This document shows, in pieces, positions 55,482-64,000 of a DNA stretch of 64,000 bases. Position 1 is the stretch's first letter. Every line of letters starts with the position of its first letter. The translations under genes and the position numbers were made by a program. The notes beneath the pieces were generated by a model. It was not told where the DNA came from, did no database searches, and worked only from the letters and a program-made list of their open reading frames with translations. The DNA comes from Lentimonas sp. CC4 (GTDB lineage: Bacteria; Verrucomicrobiota; Verrucomicrobiia; Opitutales; Coraliomargaritaceae): assembly GCF_902728235.1 (NCBI RefSeq), contig NZ_CACVBO010000001.1, positions 3,682,001 through 3,746,000 on the forward strand, given 5' to 3'.

Positions 55482-55515
55482 ATATCCCGTATCATCATAC
55501 GACAATACGGGATAT
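55482..55515. terminator. Hairpin between convergent genes
   Basis: ATATCCCGTAT (55482-55492) and ATACGGGATAT (55505-55515) form an 11-bp perfect stem with a 12-base loop, midway between the XylR-like gene and the TonB receptor gene. It has no strong T run but fits a shared terminator. Confidence 0.6.
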
Positions 55516-55555
55516 TATGTGGGGCTCATAAAACAAAACCCCAGAAATCGAACGG

Positions 55556-58525
55556 CTAAAATGTTAGCGCCGCACTCAAAGCATAAGCACGTGGTGTAGT
55601 GTAACGTGCGCCACCACCACTCGTCGCGAGTAGATCCTGCTCATCAAATATGTTACGGCATGTGAACTGCACACGATAGCCCATCGCATTCTTAGCCTTT
55701 CCAATCTTCCCCCCATACCCAACGAACACCGTTGTAATCAAGCTGTCATCCAGCCAGATTTCAGATTTATCTCCAGTGCGACTCTGATCAGGGTTAGTCA
55801 AATAGATGGTATCGTAGAGGCCGGAATCTGTGTATCTCAGAGTGGTGCCGCAGAATGCGCCCTTCAATGCTCCGTCTCTGAAAGTGTAACGCGACGTAAA
55901 GCTCACAGTGTGTGGAATCGTGCCCTCTAACTTATCGCCTTCACCGAAATCCGACAAGGGTGTTTTAGTTTTTTCCGTCTCCAAATATGCGTAGGAAAGC
56001 ACCATAGAAAGCGATTTTGTCGGATTGTAGTAAAGCGTTGCCTCGATTCCCTTCACTTCAACATCTTGGTCTGGCACGTGACTACCATTGCCATCCCAAA
56101 CATATTCTGGATTAAGGGGGTCACCCACATCGCGCCACAGGCCTGGATCCTCTGCATAAGGATAAATTTGTTTCAAATCATTTACATTATAAACAGTCAC
56201 GTCGTTTTCCTTTTTAGTGAAAAACCCAACCACTTGACCATTCAACTTCCCCTCCAGCGCTTCAAACTTAATACCACCCTCCCAACCTTTACCGATTTGA
56301 GGTGGAACTAAGTTGCCATAAGGATCACGCTGAAATCCGGTTGGTGATTCAATAGACTCCGAATAATTAGCAAATACCGCAAGCCTCTCAGTCACCCAGA
56401 ACAGAGCCCCCAATGAAGGACTCCAGCGTCGATTCGTATTATGCACTTTATCGCCTGTGCCATAGCCCCCATTCACATCCGAAACGCGGCTGTTTTGTGC
56501 GGATGCATTAATTCGATCATACCGGACACCCACTAGAGTGTGCAACCGACCATCCAAATACTTCCCCTGATTCGCCAACCAGAATGCATGACTCTTCGTT
56601 TCTGTGCTAATCTTATTTTTAACATAAAAATCACCTCTCCCATGATCAAAATCCAAACCAGGTTGATGCGTGCCACCTGCAATCGTGAAACTTGGATCGG
56701 CATTCGGCGCAGCACCATTATAATTATAACCATAATTATAGGGAGTATTACGCTCACGTATCGTCTGCGCAGGTAAGATCCCATTCGCATTTGACAGTAT
56801 ATTACCATCGTAGTCCGTCCGATACAATTGGCCATTGTCGCCGACCGCAGTATAATTAGGGTCATACCAACCCGTATTCTTCAGCTTCGTTCTACGATCA
56901 TCCAAATCGATACCAAAAAGAAACTGCTGTTGAGAATCCGAGATCTCAGTCGCCCATGTCGTAGTGGAACGAACTGAAGTCGAATCGTCCGATCCAATAC
57001 GTTCAGACCAAGTCGTATCGACACCAGCGTTCGCATAAATAGTATCAATCGCGTCATCGAGCGCTGCCTTATCTGTGGGAAGCGGGCCAGCATCTAAACC
57101 GTAATATTCGTGATTATTGTTACCGATATTATTATAGACGCCATTCGCCGTAAAACGGATACCATTCGTGGCGCCACGCGTCTTACTGTAGCTATCCGAC
57201 TTTTCATAGGATGCCGCGAGCTTTGTCTTCAAACTGTCCGAGAAGGAATGCGTCACATCACTCAAGAAATAGTATCCGTCATTATCACGGTAGTAGTCCT
57301 TACCGATGAGCTCACCCATGTCCTCCATATCCACCTCGAGCGCATTATAGTGATTCTTAATATCTGCATCACTGGTAAAGAAATCGGGCACCCGTGTATC
57401 AGGCACTGCATTACCGTTGTTCAGCCTGAGAGCATCTCGATAGTTAATCATCTGATCTTTCACCTTGCGGGTCAGATGCTTATAGAAATCGCCAGTCGCA
57501 GGCGCATCTCTAAGTGCACCTGTATGACCAAATTGATCCGTGCGATCGATCATCATCGAAGGAGGGTTCTTGCGCTCAGTATTCACCGATTCCAAGTGCG
57601 CCCGCACCTCGGTCTTTTCTGATACACGATAGGTCGCCTCAACAGTGACACCATCGAATGTAAATTCTTTGTAGTCTTGATACCCGCCACTTTCCTTATG
57701 CACGGCCATGACACGAACGGCTAACTTATCATTAATCACACGATTTGCATCAAAATCGGCACGATACGTCTCATCCGAACCAACGAGAAAACCCAACTTT
57801 GTCGTATCTTTGCCAAACTCAGCACGCTTCGCCAAGAAGTTCACTTTACCACCAGGGGATGCCTGACCATAGATCAAACTATTCGCCCCACGGATGATTT
57901 CAGAACGCCCAACGTTATAACCGTCCTGGTCTAACTCACGCCCCATGAATTCATATAGTTGGTCGGCTGTTTTCAGACCGCGAAAAATCAACGAACGATT
58001 ATTAAATTCTGTCGTCGAATTTACTTCAACACCTGCCAACACATTGGTCAGGTCATCAATGTTATAGAGCAACAAATCGTCCATCATTTCCTGATTCACC
58101 ACCTGAATGGTCATCGGTGTGTCCTTGATCAGCGCACTTGTGCGTGTGCCACCTAAGGAGTGCGCCGAATAGTAGCCATCATCCTTCTCTGAGGATACTA
58201 CGAAGTCTGGCAAGATGTGATAGGATTCTTCATCCTCACTTTCCCCTGGTTCGGTGAATTCCGCATCGATTCCAAAGGCCTCCTCTCCTTCTGGAGTCGT
58301 GGCCTCTCCGTATTGTTTCTTAGCGTCTGCTTTCTCAGCATCCGCGTCGGGCAATACAAAACCTGGAGCAGCTGCGACTTCATCTACAGCCGGTGCTACG
58401 ACTTCCGAATCATCGGTAGGCAATACGAATGCAGGCTCTTCAGCGTCTTGCGCTAATAAGACACACATATTCGCACAAACGAACAGGCTGCCAACCAGGA
58501 CTCTCTTAGGGGATAAATTATTCAT
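55556..58525 (-). CDS. TonB-dependent outer-membrane receptor
   Basis: A 989-residue receptor. Signal peptide to ~25 (VLVGSLFVCANMCVLLAQ). An acidic low-complexity N-terminal region has two FVLP(T/D)D repeats (~32-60), then LPDFVVSSEKDDGYYSAHSL, a TonB-box-like start. The plug domain (~115-230) holds LIKDTPMTIQVVNQEMMDDL and SEIIRGANSLIYGQASPGG. The barrel runs to the final YALSAALTF. Such long receptors are abundant in Opitutae and take up glycans, siderophores or vitamins; here the neighbouring GH16 enzymes favour oligosaccharides. No SusD partner, so it is not a Bacteroidetes-type pair. Confidence 0.9.
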   Translation of the reverse strand: MNNLSPKRVLVGSLFVCANMCVLLAQDAEEPAFVLPTDDSEVVAPAVDEVAAAPGFVLPDADAEKADAKKQYGEATTPEGEEAFGIDAEFTEPGESEDEESYHILPDFVVSSEKDDGYYSAHSLGGTRTSALIKDTPMTIQVVNQEMMDDLLLYNIDDLTNVLAGVEVNSTTEFNNRSLIFRGLKTADQLYEFMGRELDQDGYNVGRSEIIRGANSLIYGQASPGGKVNFLAKRAEFGKDTTKLGFLVGSDETYRADFDANRVINDKLAVRVMAVHKESGGYQDYKEFTFDGVTVEATYRVSEKTEVRAHLESVNTERKNPPSMMIDRTDQFGHTGALRDAPATGDFYKHLTRKVKDQMINYRDALRLNNGNAVPDTRVPDFFTSDADIKNHYNALEVDMEDMGELIGKDYYRDNDGYYFLSDVTHSFSDSLKTKLAASYEKSDSYSKTRGATNGIRFTANGVYNNIGNNNHEYYGLDAGPLPTDKAALDDAIDTIYANAGVDTTWSERIGSDDSTSVRSTTTWATEISDSQQQFLFGIDLDDRRTKLKNTGWYDPNYTAVGDNGQLYRTDYDGNILSNANGILPAQTIRERNTPYNYGYNYNGAAPNADPSFTIAGGTHQPGLDFDHGRGDFYVKNKISTETKSHAFWLANQGKYLDGRLHTLVGVRYDRINASAQNSRVSDVNGGYGTGDKVHNTNRRWSPSLGALFWVTERLAVFANYSESIESPTGFQRDPYGNLVPPQIGKGWEGGIKFEALEGKLNGQVVGFFTKKENDVTVYNVNDLKQIYPYAEDPGLWRDVGDPLNPEYVWDGNGSHVPDQDVEVKGIEATLYYNPTKSLSMVLSYAYLETEKTKTPLSDFGEGDKLEGTIPHTVSFTSRYTFRDGALKGAFCGTTLRYTDSGLYDTIYLTNPDQSRTGDKSEIWLDDSLITTVFVGYGGKIGKAKNAMGYRVQFTCRNIFDEQDLLATSGGGARYTTPRAYALSAALTF

Positions 58526-59103
58526 AAATTAACAACGGTTTTTAAATTAAAGTTAGCCTAAATCGCATCCACTACAGGCTCTAGGACTTCACAGGGGGAG
58601 GTGAAGATTCGTAACAGACATCAAACATGTGAACCTCAAATAGAAGTATTAAAATTCAATCGGTAGCATACCACAGCACATGCCGGAATTGCATAGCCAA
58701 TCTTATAAAATAGGCGACTAATACAAGACTCTCAGTATCCTACATCTGAATACAATTTTAATGACTTTCAGGCAGACAAGTATCCTAGAACAACAGAACC
58801 TCCTAATCGCCTTGAAGTCATACATAGTAGCTTGAACACGAAATGCTCGCATCCACTCAGGCCATTGCGTAGGTCGCGTGCTCTTGGCGGGCGTAGCGTG
58901 CGAAGCCTATTGCACGCAGCCGCTGCATGTGATGCGTGCGTGCCCTCGGCAGCGGCATTCAGCAAGGGGACGGCCTCCAAGCTGAAACTCTATATCTAAG
59001 CGTCAGGACGAAACACAGACAAACGCACGAACAGCCTTAATCGAGTCGCATTCGGGTTATGCCTTTAACTCATTCTTTGCGGTTCGACAAGACCACCGAG
59101 CCA
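58526..59103. other. Gene-free stretch upstream of the TonB receptor
   Basis: GGTAGCATACC (~58661) resembles part of the 48-base element at 52654 but lies in the opposite direction. Around 58850-58980 the sequence becomes GC-rich with short repeats (GGCGGGCGTAGCGTGCG, GATGCGTGCGTGCCC). No protein is supported. The promoter of the receptor gene is probably between 58530 and 58700. Confidence 0.4.
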
Positions 59104-59988
59104 CTACTGCCAAACGCGAATATAATCGATCTCGAAGTCGGCGGGCAGCTCCTCCTTAAACGGCAAACCCACCCATGAGAACGTCTCCGAGTCCACCCAG
59201 ATGCTTGCGGGTTCTACCAAAATCCAACGCTCTCCAAGCTCTTCTTTGGTCACTGTTCCGACGAGTTTCCCATCGGCATAGAATTTTAAATAGTTCTCAT
59301 TCCACTCACATCCATACACATGAAAATCATCGGCCACACGCCAATCCAGTGGATAGTGGTCGCGCCATGAGCGACGGTCTGGCCCCTGGGGTTTTCCCCA
59401 ATTGATCATCGTCGCCATCATCTCTTTTTCCAAGTGCTTCTTATGCTTCTGCGACGGCTTGCCCACGAATTCGAATACATCCAACTCCGACTTCACTCCA
59501 GTCATCCAAAAAGAGCTGGTAATTGAGGCATCCGCCGCTTTGCAGCGGATCTCCATATACCCATAGTGAAACTCCTCCTTACCGATGACGGCAGCAGTCG
59601 TAATATTCTCGTATTTATCGCCCGAAGCCTTGTCGATTTTATCGGAAAAATCAAAGTCAGGCTCCCAGCGTGTTGCTATCTTGAGTTTACCGTCTTCGAC
59701 TCGCACATTTTCGGTCGAAAACTGTGAAGGCGCACGCCCGATCCAGCGAGACTTATACTCGCCGTTTCTGCCTTGTATCAGCCACTTATCCTCATCTAAA
59801 CGAGATGAATCAAACTCGTCACTCACCGCTTTATTCAATTGCCATCCTCCCTTATTTAGAGGGTCTGAATAAGGCGACGATACCGATTTAGCCAGAGTGG
59901 TTTGAGTAGCAAGAAGCTGCAGACCAACACAGAGTAGAGTCGTGGCACTCGCCAACGTAGTTAAAGAAAATTTGGAATTCTGCATCAT
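59104..59988 (-). CDS. Secreted GH16 family glycoside hydrolase
   Basis: A 294-residue enzyme from the ATG at 59988; an ATG at 60018 adds 10 residues but weakens the signal peptide. Signal peptide: SKFSLTTLASATTLLCVGL with QLLATQTTLA. The GH16 domain starts at DEFDSSRLDEDKWL, contains GYMEIRCKAADASITSSFWM and the catalytic signature E168-L-D170-V-F-E173, and ends FEIDYIRVWQ. The family includes beta-agarases, porphyranases and kappa-carrageenases; the RWIGRAPSQFSTENV segment fits the agarase/porphyranase side. It carries no binding domain, so it may act on oligosaccharides or soluble polymer. The upstream 48-base element matches that of the large pilin-like gene. Confidence 0.9.
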   Translation of the reverse strand: MMQNSKFSLTTLASATTLLCVGLQLLATQTTLAKSVSSPYSDPLNKGGWQLNKAVSDEFDSSRLDEDKWLIQGRNGEYKSRWIGRAPSQFSTENVRVEDGKLKIATRWEPDFDFSDKIDKASGDKYENITTAAVIGKEEFHYGYMEIRCKAADASITSSFWMTGVKSELDVFEFVGKPSQKHKKHLEKEMMATMINWGKPQGPDRRSWRDHYPLDWRVADDFHVYGCEWNENYLKFYADGKLVGTVTKEELGERWILVEPASIWVDSETFSWVGLPFKEELPADFEIDYIRVWQ

Positions 59989-60042
59989 TTTTACATGCGG
60001 TGATTGAAGGGATAACATCTCGATAATAATAACAATACGTAG

Positions 60043-60090
60043 GCCTAATAGACAGTGACATTCCTGTCATTTAGACAGCGAATGCTACCC
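60043..60090 (-). promoter_or_regulatory. 48-bp upstream element of the GH16 gene
   Basis: Partner of 52654-52701, with core TGACA-TTCC-TGTCA at 60056-60069. It lies 54 bases before the ATG at 59988, comparable to 48 bases in the other copy, which also supports that start codon. Confidence 0.65.
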
Positions 60091-60193
60091 CACAAAGAAA
60101 CGGACGCTCCTCATGCACGTTCTGAACTGCTTGATCCTTACCGATCATTTTCTAGTAGCCTCCATGTTTCACTCTACGAGCTACGAAGATTCT

Positions 60194-60279
60194 TTTGTAG
60201 CGGAGCCGTGAAGCGGTTTCGTGCGGAGTTACCGAACTTTGGTTCGTCGGTCGAAATGAGTTCCTCATTCCGCTACAAA
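60194..60279. repeat. Hairpin (REP-like) element
   Basis: TTTGTAGCGGA (60194-60204) and TCCGCTACAAA (60269-60279) are exact reverse complements, with inner CCGAACTTTGGTTCG forming a second hairpin. It lies between the GH16 gene and the AraC gene. No gene in 60091-60331. Confidence 0.65.
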
Positions 60280-60331
60280 TCAAGCAATCACACCCACAAC
60301 CGAAGACTAATAAAATCTAAAATCCCCCAAC

Positions 60332-61291
60332 CTACACTGCTATGGCGAATTCACGCACATGCTTTACCTGAGGGTGCTGCTTACGGTATTCCGCAGGCGA
60401 CTGACCCGTGATCTTCTTAAATAGACGACCGAAGTGCGTGTATTCGTTGAAGCCCACATTATAACAGATCTCTAGCGCACTATCGCAGCTATCACGTAGT
60501 AAGACACATGCGCGCTCCACACGCAGACCATTCAAGTAGCCGAGAAACGTCATGCCGGTCTCGTGCTTAAACATCCGGCAAAAGTAGCTCTCAGAAGCGC
60601 CACACATGGAAGCCATCTCATCTAGAGTGAGCGTCTTGTCGAAGTTCTCGTGAATAAAATTCAGTGTCTTGCGAATTCCCGCCTTATAGCGAGAAACACG
60701 TAGCGATGCATCCACCTCAATCTTTTGCGGCTCAACTGCCGCCTCTTCTTCCTCCTGCCCGGCAAGACATGCGAGCAGGTTCAAAAAATGACAACGCGAC
60801 ATCGCACGGCCTTGCTGACCGTGATCATGCGAAGACGCTTTGAGCTGCTCAAAGAGTGCGGATACCATCTCACGATTCTCATCCGACACTTTGATGTGAA
60901 CCGCCGAGACCGTCTCTTCCATCAACGGCAGCATCGGCTTAAAGAAATAGCGGTTGGGCGAACCAGAGTTCTGCAACTCTTCAATGGAATTGATTCCAAA
61001 ATCAACCACCTGAGGCTGAAAGCTGCAGCAATACGCCTTCAGCGGAGCGCCCTCGGCGTCATCTTCCAGCACATGGCTGGCATACGGCTTCATCACAATC
61101 AAATCACCAGGGTTCATCGTGATCGCTTCACTTGAGAAGCGATTGACTAAGGTGCCTTCTTCCACATAGAGCATTTCAAAATACTCGTGGCGGTGCATCG
61201 TGTTTTGAATCAAAGTGCGATCGACCAAAGTATCAACCGTAACAGGAAATGAGGATTCAGAGAAGAGCTCTCGGGCTTTAATAAGTGACAT
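60332..61291 (-). CDS. AraC-family transcription regulator with cupin sensor domain
   Basis: A 319-residue regulator. An N-terminal cupin domain (~25-110) shows MHRHEYFEMLYVEEGTLVN and MNPGDLIVMKPYASHVLE. Residues ~120-200 form a linker helix bundle. The C-terminal AraC HTH (~210-310) has NFDKTLTLDEMASMCGASES, YFCRMFKHETGMTFLGYLN and LEICYNVGFNEYTHFGRLFK. It should respond to a sugar and activate nearby glycan genes. Two direct GATCATGTAG repeats lie 100-133 bases upstream. Confidence 0.9.
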   Translation of the reverse strand: MSLIKARELFSESSFPVTVDTLVDRTLIQNTMHRHEYFEMLYVEEGTLVNRFSSEAITMNPGDLIVMKPYASHVLEDDAEGAPLKAYCCSFQPQVVDFGINSIEELQNSGSPNRYFFKPMLPLMEETVSAVHIKVSDENREMVSALFEQLKASSHDHGQQGRAMSRCHFLNLLACLAGQEEEEAAVEPQKIEVDASLRVSRYKAGIRKTLNFIHENFDKTLTLDEMASMCGASESYFCRMFKHETGMTFLGYLNGLRVERACVLLRDSCDSALEICYNVGFNEYTHFGRLFKKITGQSPAEYRKQHPQVKHVREFAIAV

Positions 61292-61390
61292 AGGGTATAT
61301 TGAGTTGGGGTGTGAATCAGAAAAGCCATGCGTATATTGGCTAGAAGAATGCCGATATTATACTTTGATCCAAAAATACGTCTACTGTCA

Positions 61391-61424
61391 GATCATGTAG
61401 AAGCCCCCTACACGATCATGTAGG
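61391..61424. promoter_or_regulatory. Repeat pair upstream of the AraC gene
   Basis: GATCATGTAG occurs at 61391-61400 and 61414-61423, 23 bases apart (about two helical turns), as AraC-type proteins often need. The second copy is also part of CCTACA-N6-TGTAGG (61407-61424), a perfect inverted repeat. A candidate site for autoregulation. Confidence 0.5.
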
Positions 61425-61439
61425 ATTGCGCGTAAACAC

Positions 61440-61468
61440 AAAAAAAGGCGTGAACTGAAGTTCACGCC
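61440..61468 (-). terminator. Rho-independent terminator of the first PEP-CTERM gene
   Basis: On the minus strand, GGCGTGAACT/AGTTCACGCC (61447-61468, perfect 10-bp stem, 2-base loop) is followed by TTTTTT. It lies 29 bases past the stop. Confidence 0.9.
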
Positions 61469-61496
61469 TTTTGTTAGAATGTATGGAGTCGAACGA

Positions 61497-62294
61497 CTAC
61501 TTACGGCGACGAACTGTTACGAACCCGAGGGCAAGTGCACCAGCGATCAAAGCGAAAGCGCCTGGCTCTGGGATTGCGGTCCCATTGACTGAAAATGCTT
61601 GAATTTGTCGATTCGACACAAGTCCAACCGTGTCCGTGACGGAACTAGAGAATCCACCATAAAGTCCAGTCGCATCATCTAACAACAACGCTGATACAGT
61701 TGTTCCACTCGCGGTATACATCGTAGCCAAATCTGTATTCGACAAAGTAATGCTATAATCCCAAGAGTTTGCAACCGCGTCTGTTGTATTACGTAGGATA
61801 TCCACCTTAATATTCAACTGATCACTGTCCCCAGTAGCTGCATCATCAAAGCCCAACTGCACCGCAGTTGCCACATCAAGCACTGAAATATTTGTGACTC
61901 CTGGAATAAAAAATCCATAATCCCCATCAGTCTTACGACGTAGGCCAAAGCGCAATTGAGACCCAGTGGCAAATTCACTCGAAAACATCAGGCTAACAAC
62001 ATCTTTATTATTAGCAGCAGCAGTCTGAGTAAACGAAAAGTCGATATCGATCGAGAACGCATCAGCCGCACTATACTGCTCGTTAAACATCGCTGCCGAC
62101 CAATTACTATCAGCATCAAGGTTCACCGCGCCAGTAGTTGCAGAATCGACTACAAGATTATCATTCTGTGAAAGCCAATCTGCATGATCAGTTAAGTTTC
62201 CATCCGAGTATCCCGTAGTAAAGTCTACCGTCGTCGCCTGCGCGGTGACAGCAACCGCTGCGGTTAAAGTGAAAAGAGAAAGGATTTTTTTCAT
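61497..62294 (-). CDS. PEP-CTERM secreted protein, copy 1
   Basis: A 265-residue protein. Signal peptide MKKILSLFTLTAAVAVTAQA. The middle is a beta-rich domain (FSIDIDFSFTQTAAANNKDV, SQLRFGLRRKTDGDYGFFIP), possibly a lectin-like jelly roll. The C-terminus is the PEP-CTERM sorting signal: PEPGAF, a hydrophobic helix (ALIAGALALGFVTV) and RRRK, recognised by exosortase. The domain has no assigned function. The gene with its leader and terminator is repeated by the next gene upstream. Confidence 0.88.
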   Translation of the reverse strand: MKKILSLFTLTAAVAVTAQATTVDFTTGYSDGNLTDHADWLSQNDNLVVDSATTGAVNLDADSNWSAAMFNEQYSAADAFSIDIDFSFTQTAAANNKDVVSLMFSSEFATGSQLRFGLRRKTDGDYGFFIPGVTNISVLDVATAVQLGFDDAATGDSDQLNIKVDILRNTTDAVANSWDYSITLSNTDLATMYTASGTTVSALLLDDATGLYGGFSSSVTDTVGLVSNRQIQAFSVNGTAIPEPGAFALIAGALALGFVTVRRRK

Positions 62295-62435
62295 AGCATT
62301 ATTTATCTGGGTTTACGTTTTTGCTAGGTAGCAACTGCGCATCCGATGGGAATTACTAGAATTAGCAGTATGCCATAATCTCCATCCCCATCGAAGTGCT
62401 ATTCCTAGAATCAACTAGGACAATTTTGTCCTACA
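62295..62435 (-). promoter_or_regulatory. Conserved leader of PEP-CTERM gene 1
   Basis: About 140 bases align with 63380-63520 before gene 2: TTTTTGCTAG, GATCCGATG-like, CAGTATGCCA(T/G)AATC, ATCGAAGTG and the palindrome TAGGACAATTTTGTCCTA (62416-62433; arms of 8, TT centre). A shared operator or promoter region. Confidence 0.65.
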
Positions 62436-62501
62436 TCTTCTAAATCTGCACTCAGCCAACTGCTGAATGTCGCACATAAATACTTACACACGCAAACACA
62501 C

Positions 62502-62534
62502 AAAAAAAAGGCGTAAGCCGAAGCCCACGCCTTT
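62502..62534 (-). terminator. Rho-independent terminator of the second PEP-CTERM gene
   Basis: AAAGGCGT...ACGCCTTT, with inner GC pairs (stem partly mispaired), followed on the minus strand by a T run (plus-strand A run 62502-62509). It resembles the terminator of gene 1. Confidence 0.8.
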
Positions 62535-62560
62535 GATTCAAATGAGTTGAAGTCGGACGA

Positions 62561-63379
62561 CTACTTACGACGGCGAACCATTACAAATCCGAGCGCAAGT
62601 GAACCAGCGATCAATGCGAATGCGCCTGGTTCTGGGACGGTTGAAACACCAAAGTGCTGCAATGAAACACCCGCATTCTTACCCGCGACCCCATCTTTAG
62701 TGATATCAAAATAGAAACCAACAGCTTGAACATCTGAAAGGCTCGCCGGTGACGCCACTGCACCAATAGTAGCATCACCACTAACATGTGGAGTAAAAGC
62801 CAACCATTCTGTCGAACCAGTGACATTCAGCGTTCTCGTATCAAAGCCCGTTGCGATTACGAAATCGTCTGAACTCGCAAACCAATTATCTGCACTATCT
62901 TGAAAGATAAATTTCAAGTTACCACTTAGATCGCCACTACCTGTGCGATAGATCGAAGTCGTAAAAGAAGCTAAGTCAGTAGTAGGTGCAGTAACAAAAT
63001 TCTCCCACACGATCATACCATCAAAATTGGGATCATCGTTATTGCCGGTGACAAATTGAATTTGATCGGGGTTGGCAGCATTTCCAGGGTTAAAAATTTG
63101 AGTATTGCCTGCCCCAGTCGTGCTACCGGCCCAATTGAATGTCGGCGACTTCCCTGTATTGTTAGGATAGTAATCAGCTCCAACCACAGGACTCGCAACA
63201 TGACCAGACGAATATGTCGTTGGAGTATCGATATCAGGATCTGCTCCTGTTCCGAGTTCTTGTGTCGCGGTCACAATATCAGTCGCGCCAGATGGGGCAC
63301 CCCACTCAACCACTGTATCAGCCTGAGCAGCGCCTGCCCCAAGCGCGGTTAAAGTAAAAAGAGAAAGGAGTTTTTTCAT
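62561..63379 (-). CDS. PEP-CTERM secreted protein, copy 2
   Basis: A 272-residue protein. Signal peptide MKKLLSLFTLTALGAGAAQA is close to that of copy 1, and the tail VPEPGAFALIAGSLALGFVM with RRRK is nearly the same, but the middle (SPTFNWAGSTTGAGNTQIFN, DLSGNLKFIFQDSADNWFAS) differs. Only leader, signal, sorting tail and terminator are shared, suggesting cassette-like swapping of the middle. Exported and then anchored or released by exosortase; function unknown. Confidence 0.88.
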   Translation of the reverse strand: MKKLLSLFTLTALGAGAAQADTVVEWGAPSGATDIVTATQELGTGADPDIDTPTTYSSGHVASPVVGADYYPNNTGKSPTFNWAGSTTGAGNTQIFNPGNAANPDQIQFVTGNNDDPNFDGMIVWENFVTAPTTDLASFTTSIYRTGSGDLSGNLKFIFQDSADNWFASSDDFVIATGFDTRTLNVTGSTEWLAFTPHVSGDATIGAVASPASLSDVQAVGFYFDITKDGVAGKNAGVSLQHFGVSTVPEPGAFALIAGSLALGFVMVRRRK

Positions 63380-63520
63380 AGTAGTATTTATCTTGGGTTA
63401 CGTTTTTGCTAGTTAACTCTGGTGATCCGATGAGAATCAGTGGGAACCGCAGTATGCCAGAATCCTCGCTTCTATCGAAGTGTGATTCCAGCAATGAACT
63501 AGGACAATTTTGTCCTACAG
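63380..63520 (-). promoter_or_regulatory. Conserved leader of PEP-CTERM gene 2
   Basis: Partner of 62295-62435 with the same palindrome TAGGACAATTTTGTCCTA at 63500-63517 and CAGTATGCCAGAATCC at ~63450. Confidence 0.65.
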
Positions 63521-64000
63521 CGTCTATAATTGCACTCTGCGATGAGCCGTAACTCGTCCGCAAGAGGGGAGCCAATAAAGAAGGGACGTCACACGTTCCT
63601 AGAGGCTCGGCCTCACCACGAATAACAGGAGCATGGACACTCTTTTCCATCAGCAACGCGGGCGCATTCCCGTAATCCCGCGGGACGGGAGTGTCTCAAC
63701 TCCAATTTATGCACTCGACAAAATGCCCTAGATCAAGCCCTAGCGTAGCGCCTTACATAAGTCCACGAGCGTAACTAATGAAAATCTACCAGAACAGAAA
63801 ACAGCCCCCTTAAACAGAGCAAGAATCGCATACTTAATCAGATAAATGGCCATGTGCCCCCTAGGAATGATATGCTATACTATTCATCAATTAACCTCAG
63901 CCCGCACAACCCTCACAATTTGCAGGCGCAAATCCACCCAATCCTTTACGCATAATCATCTATCTCAAATACCTAAGCTTTAGTAATATATAGAATTACA
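63521..64000. other. Gene-free stretch at the window end
   Basis: No supported gene on either strand. AT content rises towards the end. No tRNA, integrase or repeat copy that would mark the other boundary of the island is seen. Confidence 0.4.

Noticed and set aside
54309-58525. SusC/SusD-type locus
   Set aside because: The TonB receptor has no SusD-like lipoprotein next to it; the DUF4136 lipoproteins are unrelated to SusD.
62340-63470. Sigma-54 promoter suggested by TGGCATACTGC in both PEP-CTERM leaders
   Set aside because: The GG to GC spacing is too short for the -24/-12 pattern.

Overview
The window looks like a chromosome segment of a marine Verrucomicrobium, most likely class Opitutae (Coraliomargarita/Puniceicoccaceae-like). 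The grounds are two secreted proteins ending in the PEP-CTERM sorting signal (PEPGAFALI, a hydrophobic helix, then RRRK), a very large pilin-like membrane protein resembling Verru_Chthon cassette protein A, a long TonB-dependent receptor with an acidic N-terminus, sulfatase and GH16 enzymes typical of algal-polysaccharide degraders, and moderate GC content. The species assignment is inference.

Region 1 (1-9 kb): the end of an outer-membrane protein, a ferrous iron uptake operon (feoA, feoB and a 48-residue Cys-rich membrane protein), a PAS-PP2C phosphatase, an MFS/GPH transporter, a chalcone-isomerase-like secreted protein, an HDAC-family deacetylase and a DUF3024 protein. The spaces between them hold low-complexity arrays of CTCAAGTCTCAGC or TTTCAGC type.

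Region 2 (9-21 kb) is a defence island. It has an Abi-like HEPN protein, then a tight four-gene operon (small regulator behind a perfect inverted repeat, m5C methyltransferase with a duplicated N-terminal domain, McrB-like AAA+ motor, DUF2357/PD-(D/E)XK nuclease), then a small HTH gene overlapping another gene beside a nested palindrome. A NERD-domain membrane protein and a zinc-ribbon, membrane-anchored papain-like protease follow. The operon reads as a multi-subunit restriction-modification system of the LlaJI/BsuMI kind.

Region 3 (22-31 kb): an MscS channel, a photolyase-family gene coupled by 4-base overlaps to two further reading frames, a small membrane protein, an RsuA pseudouridine synthase, an SDR protein lacking the catalytic Tyr, and a PIN-PhoH ATPase. 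The gaps are packed with several families of dispersed hairpin (REP-like) repeats.

Region 4 (31-39 kb) is housekeeping: rnc and mfd with overlapping stop and start codons, a Cache-type sensor histidine kinase, and a SurA-like chaperone ended by a strong terminator.

Region 5 (39-64 kb) starts at the 3' half of a tRNA-Cys gene (anticodon to CCA) with no 5' half, the usual scar of an element integrated in a tRNA gene. Beyond it lies a polysaccharide-use region. One minus-strand operon encodes an EF-hand protein, a GH16-Ig-like-DNRLRE-sulfatase fusion, a sodium:solute symporter and an FAD oxidoreductase. Around it are a Verru_Chthon-A-like protein, two DUF4136 lipoproteins, a XylR-like regulator, a TonB receptor, a second GH16 enzyme, an AraC regulator and two PEP-CTERM proteins. 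Together they suggest capture, desulfation, cleavage and uptake of a sulfated galactan such as carrageenan, porphyran or agar; the exact substrate is not readable from sequence.
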